41,739 nucleotides of DNA from Oscillospiraceae bacterium (GTDB taxonomy: Bacteria > Bacillota > Clostridia > Oscillospirales > Ruminococcaceae), in the NCBI GenBank assembly GCA_024404875.1, contig JAKSPK010000019.1, positions 1 through 41,739 on the forward strand. The letters run 5' to 3'. The translations under genes and the position numbers were made by a program. Position 1 is the first letter of the stretch. Each line of letters begins with the position of its first letter. The notes beneath the pieces were generated by a model. The model did no database searches, was not told the origin of the DNA, and saw only the letters and a program-made list of their open reading frames with translations. This document shows positions 35,056-41,739 of this stretch, piece after piece.

Positions 35056-35447
35056 AGCAAATGCGTCTGATGATTGCCGGAGCTGTTATGGCAGCAGTCA
35101 TAGCGTTGACGATGTATTCCGTAATCGCAGTGCAGCGTCGCTGTGAGATACTGCTTCGCGATGCAGATGCGGTGACTGCGGCAGCAGAGCAGGATACGGC
35201 GGCGGTCAGGGCGGCGATCTCGGCATTGGAGCAGGACTGGGCGCATGAGTGCAGTGTACTGCGGCTGTTTATTCCGGCGGAGACACTCGCCGAGCTGAAC
35301 CGTTCGGTCTCCCGACTCGCGCCGCTCATCGGCACGGACGGACTGGAAGCGGAGCTTTCGGCGCTCAGGGCGACAGTGATCTGGATTGCGCCCGGATACT
35401 CCATCCTTCAACCACCGCTTGACCGTCACACGCTCTTCAATGCTTAG
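35052..35447 (+). CDS. DUF4363 family membrane-anchored protein
   Basis: A 131-residue protein with an N-terminal membrane segment (about 5-27) and a helical extracytoplasmic domain (AVRAAISALEQDWAHECSVLRLF, ETLAELNRSVSRLAPLI). This fits DUF4363, which in Clostridia is commonly encoded next to a DUF421 gene in sporulating species. Overlaps the DUF421 stop, so the pair is translated together and probably forms a complex. Confidence 0.82.
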   Translation: MKQMRLMIAGAVMAAVIALTMYSVIAVQRRCEILLRDADAVTAAAEQDTAAVRAAISALEQDWAHECSVLRLFIPAETLAELNRSVSRLAPLIGTDGLEAELSALRATVIWIAPGYSILQPPLDRHTLFNA

Positions 35448-35594
35448 GTATCGGCCTTTTTCTCTAGGATATCATGCGTGCACTCCACAGCTTTATTCCA
35501 TTCGATATGTTAATTTGCTGCGCATTCATTTACTAATGCTTCCATATAGCATTTTGATTATACCCTCTATGCAAAATCTTTATGAGAAAATCTC

Positions 35595-35623
35595 TTGCAT
35601 TCGGCTTTGAATTATGCTATTAT
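35595..35623 (+). promoter_or_regulatory. Sigma-A promoter of the GH10 gene
   Basis: TTGCAT (35595-35600), 17 bases, TATTAT (35618-35623). Start of transcription would be near 35630. Confidence 0.75.
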
Positions 35624-35640
35624 TATATTGTTGCAATATA
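35624..35640. promoter_or_regulatory. Candidate operator palindrome at the GH10 transcription start
   Basis: TATATTG-TTG-CAATATA is a perfect 7-bp inverted repeat lying directly after the -10 box and across the likely transcription start, the usual place for a repressor site. Confidence 0.5.
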
Positions 35641-35671
35641 AGGCAATAATTGTATATCAGGGGGAATCACT

Positions 35672-37567
35672 TTGAAGAAATGGAAGCAGGCGGCAGCCGC
35701 CGTCATCAGCGCTGTGATGGCCTTACAGATGATGCCGCTTACCGGCATCAGCGCGGCAGACGGTGATCTGCTCGTCACGGATTTTGAAGACGGCGACGTT
35801 TCCGCATTCTCGAAACGCGGTGACGAAGATACCTCTGTCATCGAGGCTACGACTGAGGAAGCGCATTCCGGCAAGACCTGTATGTCTGTCAGTGAGCGTT
35901 CCAGCGGCTGGAACGGCCCGTCCATCAATCTGGAGTCAATCGGCTGCAAGCCCGGCGTCCAGTACATCGCATCCGCGTGGGTGAAGATGAAATGGTACAA
36001 CACTGCACGCATCAGCATGCAGTTCACTGATGCTGACGGTGAGCCGCATTACAACAATCTTTCCAGTGTCAACAGTGACAATGCCTGGGCAGAAATCCCG
36101 GCCGTGAAGTTCAGCTTTTCGGAAGAAATGAAGGATGTCTCGATCTATATCGAAGCAGGAGATGCAGCACCGATGTGGGTAGACGATTTTTCACTGACCG
36201 CCGCACCGGTCTATCCGATCCAGAAGGATATTCCGAGCCTGAAAAATGTCTATGCGGATTATTTCAAGATCGGCTGCGCTGTGACTGCCTCCGAGCTTGC
36301 GCCGCAGTCCACGCAGGATCTCATTCTCAAGCACAATAATTCGATCACGCTCGGCAACGAGCTGAAGCCGGACGCGCTGCTCTCGCAGTCCGCATCGCAG
36401 GCATATCTGGAGGAGACTGGCGACAACACTGTTCCGCAGATCAAGCTCAGCGGCAATGCGCGCACGATCCTCAACTTCGCACGCGATCACAAGATCCCCG
36501 TCCGCGGCCATGTTCTCGTCTGGTACAGCCAGACACCGACATGGTTCTTCATGAAGGATTATTCCGATGACTACAGCGATGAGACGAAGTGGTGCGACAA
36601 GGAAACGATGCTCAAACGCATGGAGAATTATATCAAGGCGGTCTATGCAGCACTGGCAGAGGAATATCCCGATGTCAACTTCTATGCATGGGATGTTGTC
36701 AATGAGGCATATCTCGATGACGGCAAGCCGCGTCAGCCCGGCAAGTATGAAGACGGCAACGGCAGCTCAGCTTGGGTCAAGGTCTTCGGCGACAATTCCT
36801 TCATTGAGCCTGCTTTTACCTATGCAAGAGAGTACGCGCCGAAGGGGACCAAGCTCTATTACAACGATTTCAATGAGTATTCGACCGGAAAGCTGGATGC
36901 CGTGATCGAAATGGCGACCAAGCTCAAGGAAAAAGGACTGATCGACGGCATCGGACTCCAGTCTCACCTGGATGTCAGATCCGGCCCTGATGCATATCCG
37001 AGCAGCAATGTCTATGCAAGCGCACTGGACAAGTACTGCGCGACCGGTCTGGATATTCAGATCACAGAGCTGGATGTTACGATCAACGAAAACCACCTCG
37101 ACGAATCCGGCTTCAAGGTGCAGGCGGAATATTACAGTGCGATCATGGATGCAATCGCTGCACACAAGGATCAGATCTCGGCAGTCGTCTTCTGGGGAAC
37201 GACCGACGACCAGAGCTGGCGAGCCTCGCAGCTCCCGCTGCTTTTTGATGAAAAATATCAGGCAAAGCCCTGCTTCGATGCGATCATTGACGGCATTGAA
37301 TACAGCGAAACGGAGGAGACCGATCCGCTTCCCGGCACTACCACCGGTACCCCGAACGCTCCGGCTGGCATCAAGGGCGATGCAGATGAGAGCGGCGAAG
37401 TCGATGTCACCGATGTCGTTCTTGTCGCGAGATACCTTACGGAAGACAGCAGTGCTGTCATCACCGCAGCAGGCAAGGCAAATGCGGATGTTGACGGCAA
37501 AACCGGCCTCTCAATGGATGATGCGACCTATATCCTCGAAGCCATCGCAAAGCTTCGCGAGCTTTGA
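35672..37567 (+). CDS. GH10 endo-xylanase with CBM22-like module and dockerin, TTG start
   Basis: A 631-residue secreted xylanase. Signal peptide 1-29 (cleavage near SAA-DG). A CBM22-like beta-sandwich (about 33-176) precedes the GH10 barrel (about 190-545); the acid/base is Glu345 in WDVVNEA and the nucleophile Glu466 in ITELDV. A short Thr/Pro linker (550-565) leads to a dockerin (567-631) with two regular calcium loops, DADESGEVDVTD (570-581) and DVDGKTGLSMDD (606-617). The start is TTG: AGGGGG lies 8 bases upstream, and the next in-frame ATG is inside the signal peptide. Monocistronic. It degrades xylan that shields cellulose from the GH48 enzyme. Confidence 0.95.
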   Translation: MKKWKQAAAAVISAVMALQMMPLTGISAADGDLLVTDFEDGDVSAFSKRGDEDTSVIEATTEEAHSGKTCMSVSERSSGWNGPSINLESIGCKPGVQYIASAWVKMKWYNTARISMQFTDADGEPHYNNLSSVNSDNAWAEIPAVKFSFSEEMKDVSIYIEAGDAAPMWVDDFSLTAAPVYPIQKDIPSLKNVYADYFKIGCAVTASELAPQSTQDLILKHNNSITLGNELKPDALLSQSASQAYLEETGDNTVPQIKLSGNARTILNFARDHKIPVRGHVLVWYSQTPTWFFMKDYSDDYSDETKWCDKETMLKRMENYIKAVYAALAEEYPDVNFYAWDVVNEAYLDDGKPRQPGKYEDGNGSSAWVKVFGDNSFIEPAFTYAREYAPKGTKLYYNDFNEYSTGKLDAVIEMATKLKEKGLIDGIGLQSHLDVRSGPDAYPSSNVYASALDKYCATGLDIQITELDVTINENHLDESGFKVQAEYYSAIMDAIAAHKDQISAVVFWGTTDDQSWRASQLPLLFDEKYQAKPCFDAIIDGIEYSETEETDPLPGTTTGTPNAPAGIKGDADESGEVDVTDVVLVARYLTEDSSAVITAAGKANADVDGKTGLSMDDATYILEAIAKLREL

Positions 37568-37581
37568 TCTGATGCATACCG

Positions 37582-37612
37582 AAGGGACAGACGGAAATGT
37601 CTGTCCCTTTTT
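37582..37612 (+). terminator. Intrinsic terminator of the GH10 gene
   Basis: AAGGGACAGAC (37582-37592) pairs exactly with GTCTGTCCCTT (37599-37609), followed by five T. Confidence 0.9.
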
Positions 37613-37747
37613 CAGTTTACGGAATGTATGTCATCCCGATTACAGCTTGTTCACAAAGCAATAACACTCCACCTTTCTCCGCTTTGCTTTTGTATATTTT
37701 AACAGAAACTATGCGCATTTGCCGTGCCTTATTCTACAAAATATTCG

Positions 37748-37776
37748 TTGACATTTCGCCTAAAATATGATAAAAT
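37748..37776 (+). promoter_or_regulatory. Strong sigma-A promoter of the solute-binding protein
   Basis: TTGACA (37748-37753), 17 bases, TAAAAT (37771-37776): 11 of 12 consensus bases. The leader is about 85 bases and ends with the ribosome site AGGAGG. Confidence 0.88.
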
Positions 37777-37869
37777 GATAGTGGGATTTACGCATTTATT
37801 ACCAAAACGCGTGTAGTCTCAACCCGAATAGGAGATTTTTTTGATTTAGATTCAGGAGGAACAAATAAA

Positions 37870-39246
37870 ATGAGAAAATCCAGAATTGCAGTCGCGGCAC
37901 TTCTGCTCGCAACCGTGACCTGCGGCGCACTCGCAGGCTGCGGCGAACAGTCCAGCTACGACAAACCGCTCGACTCCGCTGTCGCACAGGAAATCGGCGA
38001 TATCGCCAAGGGTGACGAAAACCTCAAGGGTGAACTCGAAAACAAGACGATCAAGTGGATGGCAAACTGGGACATCAATCCCGACGGCACCGGTAAATCC
38101 ACTCCGATCGAGCTCCAGATGTTCAAGGATCGCTATGAAGGCGTAATCGAATATCATGCCGTTGACTGGGACAGCCGTTATGACCAGCTCGCGAACGCCA
38201 TTAACGGCGGCGACGGCATCGACTTCTTCCCTGCCTCCGACCTCGACGCTTTCCCGAAGGGTGCGATCAAGGATATGTTCGTCCCGATCGACGACTACAT
38301 CGACTTCACCGACCCGCTCTTTGCTCCGGTCAAGGATGCAGCTGATATCTTTCAGTGGAATGGCAAACACTATGTCATCGTCAATGACATCTCCGGCGAC
38401 AACTGCGTCGTCATCTACAACCGCGATACCATCGAGGAGAACGGCCTGAAGGATCCGGCTAAGCTGCTCGCTGAGGGCAAGTGGGACTGGACCGCATTCC
38501 AGGATGCGCTGACACAGTTCGTCGATCCTGACAACGGCCAGTACGGTATTGACGGTTGGTGGTTTGAGGCCGGCCTCTCCGCGAGCTGCGGTGTGCCGTA
38601 TGTCGGCATCAAGGACGGTAAGCTCGTCAACAACATGAAGGATCCTGCAATCGAGCGTCTCCAGAACTGGATGTATGAGCTCGGCACCACAAACTGCGTT
38701 GCGATTGGTGTCGGCGACTTCGGCTGGACCGCTATGCCGAGCTATATCGGCGAGGGCAAGACACTGTTCTATCCGTGCGGTGCATGGGCAATGTATAACG
38801 ACACATGGAAGAACGACTTCGGCGAGAATGCAATGTTTGTTCCGATCCCGAAGGATCCGAATGCAGATGAATACTACATCCCCTGCGGCCTCGACGGTTA
38901 TGTTATGGTCAAGGGCGGCCAGAATCCGGAGGGCGTCGCAAAGTTTGCAGCCTGCAAGCGTCTCGCGATCACCGATGAGCGTGCAACTGAGCTCGGTACT
39001 GAGCAGCTCCGCAAGGACTATGGCTGGAACGATGAGATGATTGATATGCTGCACAAGTGCCATGAGATTGCAAAGGCAAATCCGCATTACGATTTCTACA
39101 CCGCAGTCTCGACCGATGTCGCAAAGCTCCTTGACTCCAACGAGAGCGGTATCCGTGCCACCTCGAAGGGTCAGTACCAGTGGAGCGAGATCGTCAGTAT
39201 GTCCAGTGCTGCGCTCGATGCTTACCTGGAAGATGCCAACGGCTAA
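37870..39246 (+). CDS. Extracellular solute-binding lipoprotein (family 1, sugar type)
   Basis: A 458-residue lipoprotein with signal peptide and lipobox LAGC (Cys at 24). The mature part is laid out like family 1 ABC solute-binding proteins: KTIKWMANWDI near the start, MFKDRYEGVIEYHAVDWDSRYDQLANAINGGDGIDFF, the hinge strand YVIVNDISGDNCVVIYNRD, and an aromatic-rich ligand region (YGIDGWWFEAG, YPCGAWAMYNDTW). A carbohydrate ligand is likely but not shown. No permease or ATPase gene is next to it in the window. AGGAGG lies 10 bases before the ATG. Strong promoter and terminator suggest high expression. Confidence 0.88.
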   Translation: MRKSRIAVAALLLATVTCGALAGCGEQSSYDKPLDSAVAQEIGDIAKGDENLKGELENKTIKWMANWDINPDGTGKSTPIELQMFKDRYEGVIEYHAVDWDSRYDQLANAINGGDGIDFFPASDLDAFPKGAIKDMFVPIDDYIDFTDPLFAPVKDAADIFQWNGKHYVIVNDISGDNCVVIYNRDTIEENGLKDPAKLLAEGKWDWTAFQDALTQFVDPDNGQYGIDGWWFEAGLSASCGVPYVGIKDGKLVNNMKDPAIERLQNWMYELGTTNCVAIGVGDFGWTAMPSYIGEGKTLFYPCGAWAMYNDTWKNDFGENAMFVPIPKDPNADEYYIPCGLDGYVMVKGGQNPEGVAKFAACKRLAITDERATELGTEQLRKDYGWNDEMIDMLHKCHEIAKANPHYDFYTAVSTDVAKLLDSNESGIRATSKGQYQWSEIVSMSSAALDAYLEDANG

Positions 39247-39280
39247 TGATCAATCACGATATTTCAAACGCATAAATAGA

Positions 39281-39308
39281 AACCCGGTGCTTTCAGCACC
39301 GGGTTTTC
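39281..39308 (+). terminator. Intrinsic terminator of the solute-binding protein gene
   Basis: AACCCGGTGCT (39281-39291), loop TTC, AGCACCGGGTT (39295-39305), then TTTCTG. Confidence 0.88.
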
Positions 39309-39322
39309 TGCGTTACTGCTGC

Positions 39323-39358
39323 AAAGCGCCGCCGAACTTTTTCGTTCGACGGCGCTTT
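39323..39358 (-). terminator. Hairpin terminator of ilvE
   Basis: AAAGCGCCG and CGAAC pair with GTTCG and CGGCGCTTT (one mismatch) around a 6-base loop. It sits 25 bases past the ilvE stop on the minus strand; the T tract is short (CTTTGC). Confidence 0.65.
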
Positions 39359-39383
39359 CTGATTCAAAATAAATGTGTTGAAA

Positions 39384-40451
39384 TTATTTCACCGGAACAA
39401 CCCAGCCGAACGGATCCTCCAGCTTGCCCCACTGAATGCCGGTCATTGTGTCATAGATTCTCTGAGAGATCGCACCGATCTTGTTGTCATTGATCGTCAT
39501 GACCTTGTCGCCCCACTTCAGATGGCCAACCGGAGAGATGACAGCAGCCGTACCAGTACCGAAGACCTCATCCAGCTTGCCGGCTTCGTAAGCATCTGCA
39601 ATCTCCTGAATGGTGATGCGGCGCTCAGAAACCTTCATACCCCAGCTCTTCGCCAGCTCCAGCACAGACTTTCTGGTGATGCCCGGCAGGATCGAACCCT
39701 GAAGCTCCGGCGTCACAATCTCGCCATCGATGACAAACATAATGTTCATCGCGCCGACTTCTTCAATGTACTTCTGCTCGATGCCGTCCAGCCAGAGAAC
39801 CTGAGAATAGCCCTCTTTATGTGCCTCATCCTGTCCGATCAGGGAAGCAGCATAGTTGCCGCCGGTCTTGGTATAGCCCATACCGCCGCGGACCGCGCGC
39901 ACCCACTTCGACTCAACATAGATCTTGACAGGATCGAGACCGGATGCATAGTATGCGCCGGACGGAGACAGAATGATGATGAACATATACCGATCGCCAG
40001 GCTTTACACCGAGGAACGGATCTGTTGCGATGATGTACGGACGGATATACAGAGACGCGCCGTCGATGTGCGGAACCCAGTCCTTCTCGACCTTGAGCAG
40101 CTCCATGAGGCCTTCCATTGCCATGTCAACCGGCAGCTCCGGAATGACCAGACGCTCATTCGAGCTGTTCAGTCGCTTAAAGTTCTCCTCCGGACGGAAG
40201 AGCTGGATCTCACCATCCTCACGACGGTAAGCCTTCAGTCCCTCAAAGACCTCCTGACCGTAGTGCAGGCAGAGTGCAGCCGGGCTGAGCTGAAGATCGC
40301 CATAGGGGACGATTCTCGCATCATGCCAACCCTTGCCGGTCTCATAGTCCATGATAAACATATAGTCAGTGAACGTATGACCGAAACCGAGCTTGGTCTC
40401 ATCTGTCGGCTTGGCCTTGAGGCTTGCTGCTTTTTCAAAACGAATGTTCAT
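39384..40451 (-). CDS. ilvE: Branched-chain amino acid aminotransferase
   Basis: A 355-residue PLP enzyme that makes the last step of valine, leucine and isoleucine synthesis. It belongs to the longer BCAT-II type: FGHTFTDYMFIMDY, the QEVFEGLKAYR segment, SLYIRPYIIATDP, the PLP-lysine motif GYTKTGGNYAASL, the EVGAMNIMFV strand with the PLP-binding Glu, and FGTGTAAVISPVG. The start at 40451 has GAGG 9 bases upstream; an upstream alternative at 40472 adds seven residues without better support. Second gene after the small membrane protein. Confidence 0.96.
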   Translation of the reverse strand: MNIRFEKAASLKAKPTDETKLGFGHTFTDYMFIMDYETGKGWHDARIVPYGDLQLSPAALCLHYGQEVFEGLKAYRREDGEIQLFRPEENFKRLNSSNERLVIPELPVDMAMEGLMELLKVEKDWVPHIDGASLYIRPYIIATDPFLGVKPGDRYMFIIILSPSGAYYASGLDPVKIYVESKWVRAVRGGMGYTKTGGNYAASLIGQDEAHKEGYSQVLWLDGIEQKYIEEVGAMNIMFVIDGEIVTPELQGSILPGITRKSVLELAKSWGMKVSERRITIQEIADAYEAGKLDEVFGTGTAAVISPVGHLKWGDKVMTINDNKIGAISQRIYDTMTGIQWGKLEDPFGWVVPVK

Positions 40452-40520
40452 TTGCTTTTTCCTCTTTTCCACATTTTTTGTCGCGCACGGCGGCTAATAT
40501 GTCATGCCGGGCTATGTAGC

Positions 40521-40649
40521 TCAGCAGGCATTCCCTTTCAGATAGCGCGGTGCATATTTTGTGCGGTACATCTCGACCGCATAGCGCACAGAGATAAACA
40601 CACAGAAAATGACTGCGATCAGCATCAGGATACGAATGACATACTTCAT
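40521..40649 (-). CDS. Small membrane protein (42 residues)
   Basis: A short gene that starts MKYVIRILMLIAVIF and ends with KYAPRYLKGNAC. A single membrane helix (about 4-22) is followed by a basic, tyrosine-rich tail (VRYAVEMYRTKYAPRYLKG). GGGAG lies 9 bases before the ATG, and the gene lies between a consensus promoter (about 75 bases upstream) and ilvE (70 bases downstream), so it is the first gene of the ilvE transcript. No family recognised. Confidence 0.7.
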   Translation of the reverse strand: MKYVIRILMLIAVIFCVFISVRYAVEMYRTKYAPRYLKGNAC

Positions 40650-40728
40650 ATTCAGAGCTCCCTTCTGCCGTCAATGGCTGTAATCTGTAAATGTAAAGCG
40701 GTCAGCACATGGTGTGTCCACTTCTTAT

Positions 40729-40757
40729 ATTATATCACATCCTAGCACAGATATCAA
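40729..40757 (-). promoter_or_regulatory. Sigma-A promoter of the small membrane protein-ilvE operon
   Basis: On the minus strand, TTGATA (40752-40757), 17 bases, TATAAT (40729-40734). No T-box or leucine-type leader is seen between it and ilvE. Confidence 0.88.
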
Positions 40758-40815
40758 GCCCCGCAGAAAAAAAACTTCGTATAGGGATTATGAAATCTGT
40801 TCTTTCCGCAGTGCA

Positions 40816-40848
40816 AAAGAAAGAGCATGACTGATGTCATGCTCTTTC
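40816..40848 (-). terminator. Intrinsic terminator of the XDoc-protein gene
   Basis: AAAGAGCATGAC (40821-40832) and its exact complement (40837-40848) with a 4-base loop; on the minus strand a T-rich tract (CTTTTG) follows. Confidence 0.85.
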
Positions 40849-40868
40849 GGGATTCACGAACCGTAAGC

Positions 40869-41739
40869 TTAGCCTGCGAGGCTCTCATCAAAGAGATCCG
40901 GCAAATCCGAGCAGGACTTATCCTTGCTCAGCGGCTTTGCGTGGAGTTCGGTCAGAGGTGTGTGACCCTGAACCGGGATCTCGGCGTTGTCTGCCCAGCT
41001 CCACTCACCAGAGTGCTGTGCAACTTTCCAGTATGTGTAGTAGCAGAGGATTGCCTGTGCGTCTTCAACAGTGATCTTACCGTCTCCGTTTGCAGCGTCA
41101 GCAGCATAGTGCGAGAACGGCAGATACTTTGCAGCGAGATCTCCCTTTTCCTTCAGATATGTCTCTTCCGGATCTTCGAGGAGTGTCTTTGCGGACTTAT
41201 ATGCAACCAGAGTCGCGGTGTAGTAAATCAGAGTGTACTGTGCATCAGCTGCGCCGATGGAACCGTTCAGGTCGGTATCGCCGCGGTTGACAAGGTAAAC
41301 GATGAGGTCGCTGACTTCCATGCCTTCCTTGATGCCATTTGCCTCGATCGTCTCCTGATCGTAGCCTGCATCCAGAATTGCCTTCTGAACTGTTTCTGCA
41401 TCAACGAGCTTGTATGCGATCGGAGTTGCAGCGATGCCGATGTCGTTCGGCTTCTCGCACTGTGTCGGATCGGTTGCTGTTGCCTGGAATGCGCCGCTCA
41501 CATCAACAGTCTTGCCGGTGTCAACGCCTGCCTCGTAGATACGAAGCGTAACGCTCAGATTGGAAAGATCAAACGGAGTGGTCTCCTCAGACCAGTAAAC
41601 CAGACCTTCATCGCCGAAGCCCTGAATGTCGAATTCAACATAGTTGACATAAGTGGTAGTGGTGGTAGAACCGCCCTCGCCTGCTTCAGTCGTGGTGGTA
41701 GTACCAATCTGGCCTGCCTCAGTCGTGGTGGTGGTGCCA
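40869..41739 (-). CDS. Cellulosomal protein with X-dockerin, C-terminal part (5' end outside window)
   Basis: The frame is open to the right edge; 289 residues are visible. Thr-rich linker repeats (1-29) are followed by a beta-rich X module (about 30-150: VEFDIQGFGDEGLVYWS, LSVTLRIYEAGVD) and a dockerin (about 152-240). Its first calcium loop is DTDLNGSIGAAD (154-165) followed by helix AQYTLIYYTATL; a helical insert of about 35 residues (180-210) separates it from the second loop (ANGDGKITVED, to 226) and helix AQAILCYYTYW. This insert and the X module preceding it recall the XDoc of R. flavefaciens CttA and ScaB, which binds the wall-anchored ScaE cohesin. A 48-residue tail follows. The missing part may hold cohesins (scaffoldin) or cellulose-binding modules. 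Confidence 0.85.
   Translation of the reverse strand, partial: GTTTTTEAGQIGTTTTTEAGEGGSTTTTTYVNYVEFDIQGFGDEGLVYWSEETTPFDLSNLSVTLRIYEAGVDTGKTVDVSGAFQATATDPTQCEKPNDIGIAATPIAYKLVDAETVQKAILDAGYDQETIEANGIKEGMEVSDLIVYLVNRGDTDLNGSIGAADAQYTLIYYTATLVAYKSAKTLLEDPEETYLKEKGDLAAKYLPFSHYAADAANGDGKITVEDAQAILCYYTYWKVAQHSGEWSWADNAEIPVQGHTPLTELHAKPLSKDKSCSDLPDLFDESLAG
41650..41738 (-). repeat. Thr-rich linker repeats GTTTTTEAG
   Basis: Two near-identical units of 11 residues (GTTTTTEAGQI, GTTTTTEAGEG) and a third partial one (STTTTTY) are visible, and more probably lie beyond the edge. Such linkers separate modules in cellulosomal proteins. Confidence 0.8.

Larger units (their letters stand above)
37568..37869. 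other. 302-base intergenic region
   Basis: Holds the GH10 terminator (37582-37612) and the promoter and leader of the solute-binding protein gene (37748-37869). I see no gene in it. Confidence 0.7.

Noticed and set aside
37852-39087. Long minus-strand open frame of 411 codons
   Set aside because: Antisense to the solute-binding protein, which has a clear lipobox, promoter and ribosome site.
40505-40530. A tRNA-like start (GGGCTATGTAGCTCAG) on the plus strand
   Set aside because: No anticodon arm, T-arm (GGTTCRA) or acceptor complement follows; it overlaps the end of the 42-residue gene on the other strand.

Overview
The window reads as chromosomal DNA of a cellulosome-producing, GC-moderate Ruminococcus (Oscillospiraceae), closest in character to R. 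champanellensis / R. flavefaciens. Three lines of evidence support this. A GH48 cellulase and a GH10 xylanase both end in C-terminal dockerins. A third secreted protein ends in the unusual insert-containing dockerin known from the R. flavefaciens X-dockerin (XDoc) modules. The housekeeping genes and their order are typical of Clostridia. The species is inferred, not proven. No tRNA, rRNA, CRISPR array, prophage or insertion sequence was recognised.

Layout. (1) 1-1613: the 3' part of an unknown gene, coupled to a GNAT acetyltransferase. (2) 1733-2677: a DUF218 (YdcF-like) lipoprotein on the minus strand, followed by a 441-base spacer holding a perfect 14-bp inverted repeat and a plus-strand terminator with no plus-strand gene (possible small RNA). 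(3) 3119-18306: one long minus-strand operon from a consensus promoter at 18372-18400: yicC-remA-gmk-rpoZ-priA-(DUF6440-DUF4846)-def-(ICMT-like methyltransferase)-fmt-(zinc peptidase)-rsmB-rlmN-prpC-prkC-rsgA. It is the Clostridia version of the Bacillus yloC-rsgA cluster, linking nucleotide supply, replication restart, protein start/finish processing, rRNA modification and PASTA-kinase signalling. Most junctions are overlapping stop/start codons. (4) 18502-21033: GH48 with dockerin, behind a perfect sigma-A promoter and a leader of about 240 nt. (5) 21672-26340: divergent four-gene operon of a GldA/GldF/GldG-like ABC system plus a DUF4340 protein. (6) 26577-27836: sstT amino-acid symporter. 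(7) 28101-29273: a protein that looks like a phosphohexomutase stripped of its catalytic motifs. (8) 29572-32738: a TerB-like protein, a small unknown protein and a large DUF4026-like protein. (9) 32835-35447: a germination module (GerA-type protein, DUF421, DUF4363), implying a spore-forming lineage. (10) 35672-37567: CBM22-GH10-dockerin xylanase with a TTG start. (11) 37870-39246: an orphan solute-binding lipoprotein. (12) 39384-40649: a 42-residue membrane protein and ilvE on one transcript. (13) 40869 to the right edge: C-terminal part of an XDoc-type cellulosomal protein.

The GH48 and GH10 dockerins are close relatives of one another and should plug into the same scaffoldin cohesins. The right-edge XDoc is of a different type that, by analogy with R. 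flavefaciens, would attach to a cell-wall-anchored cohesin. The window therefore carries parts of two tiers of cellulosome assembly spread among housekeeping genes.
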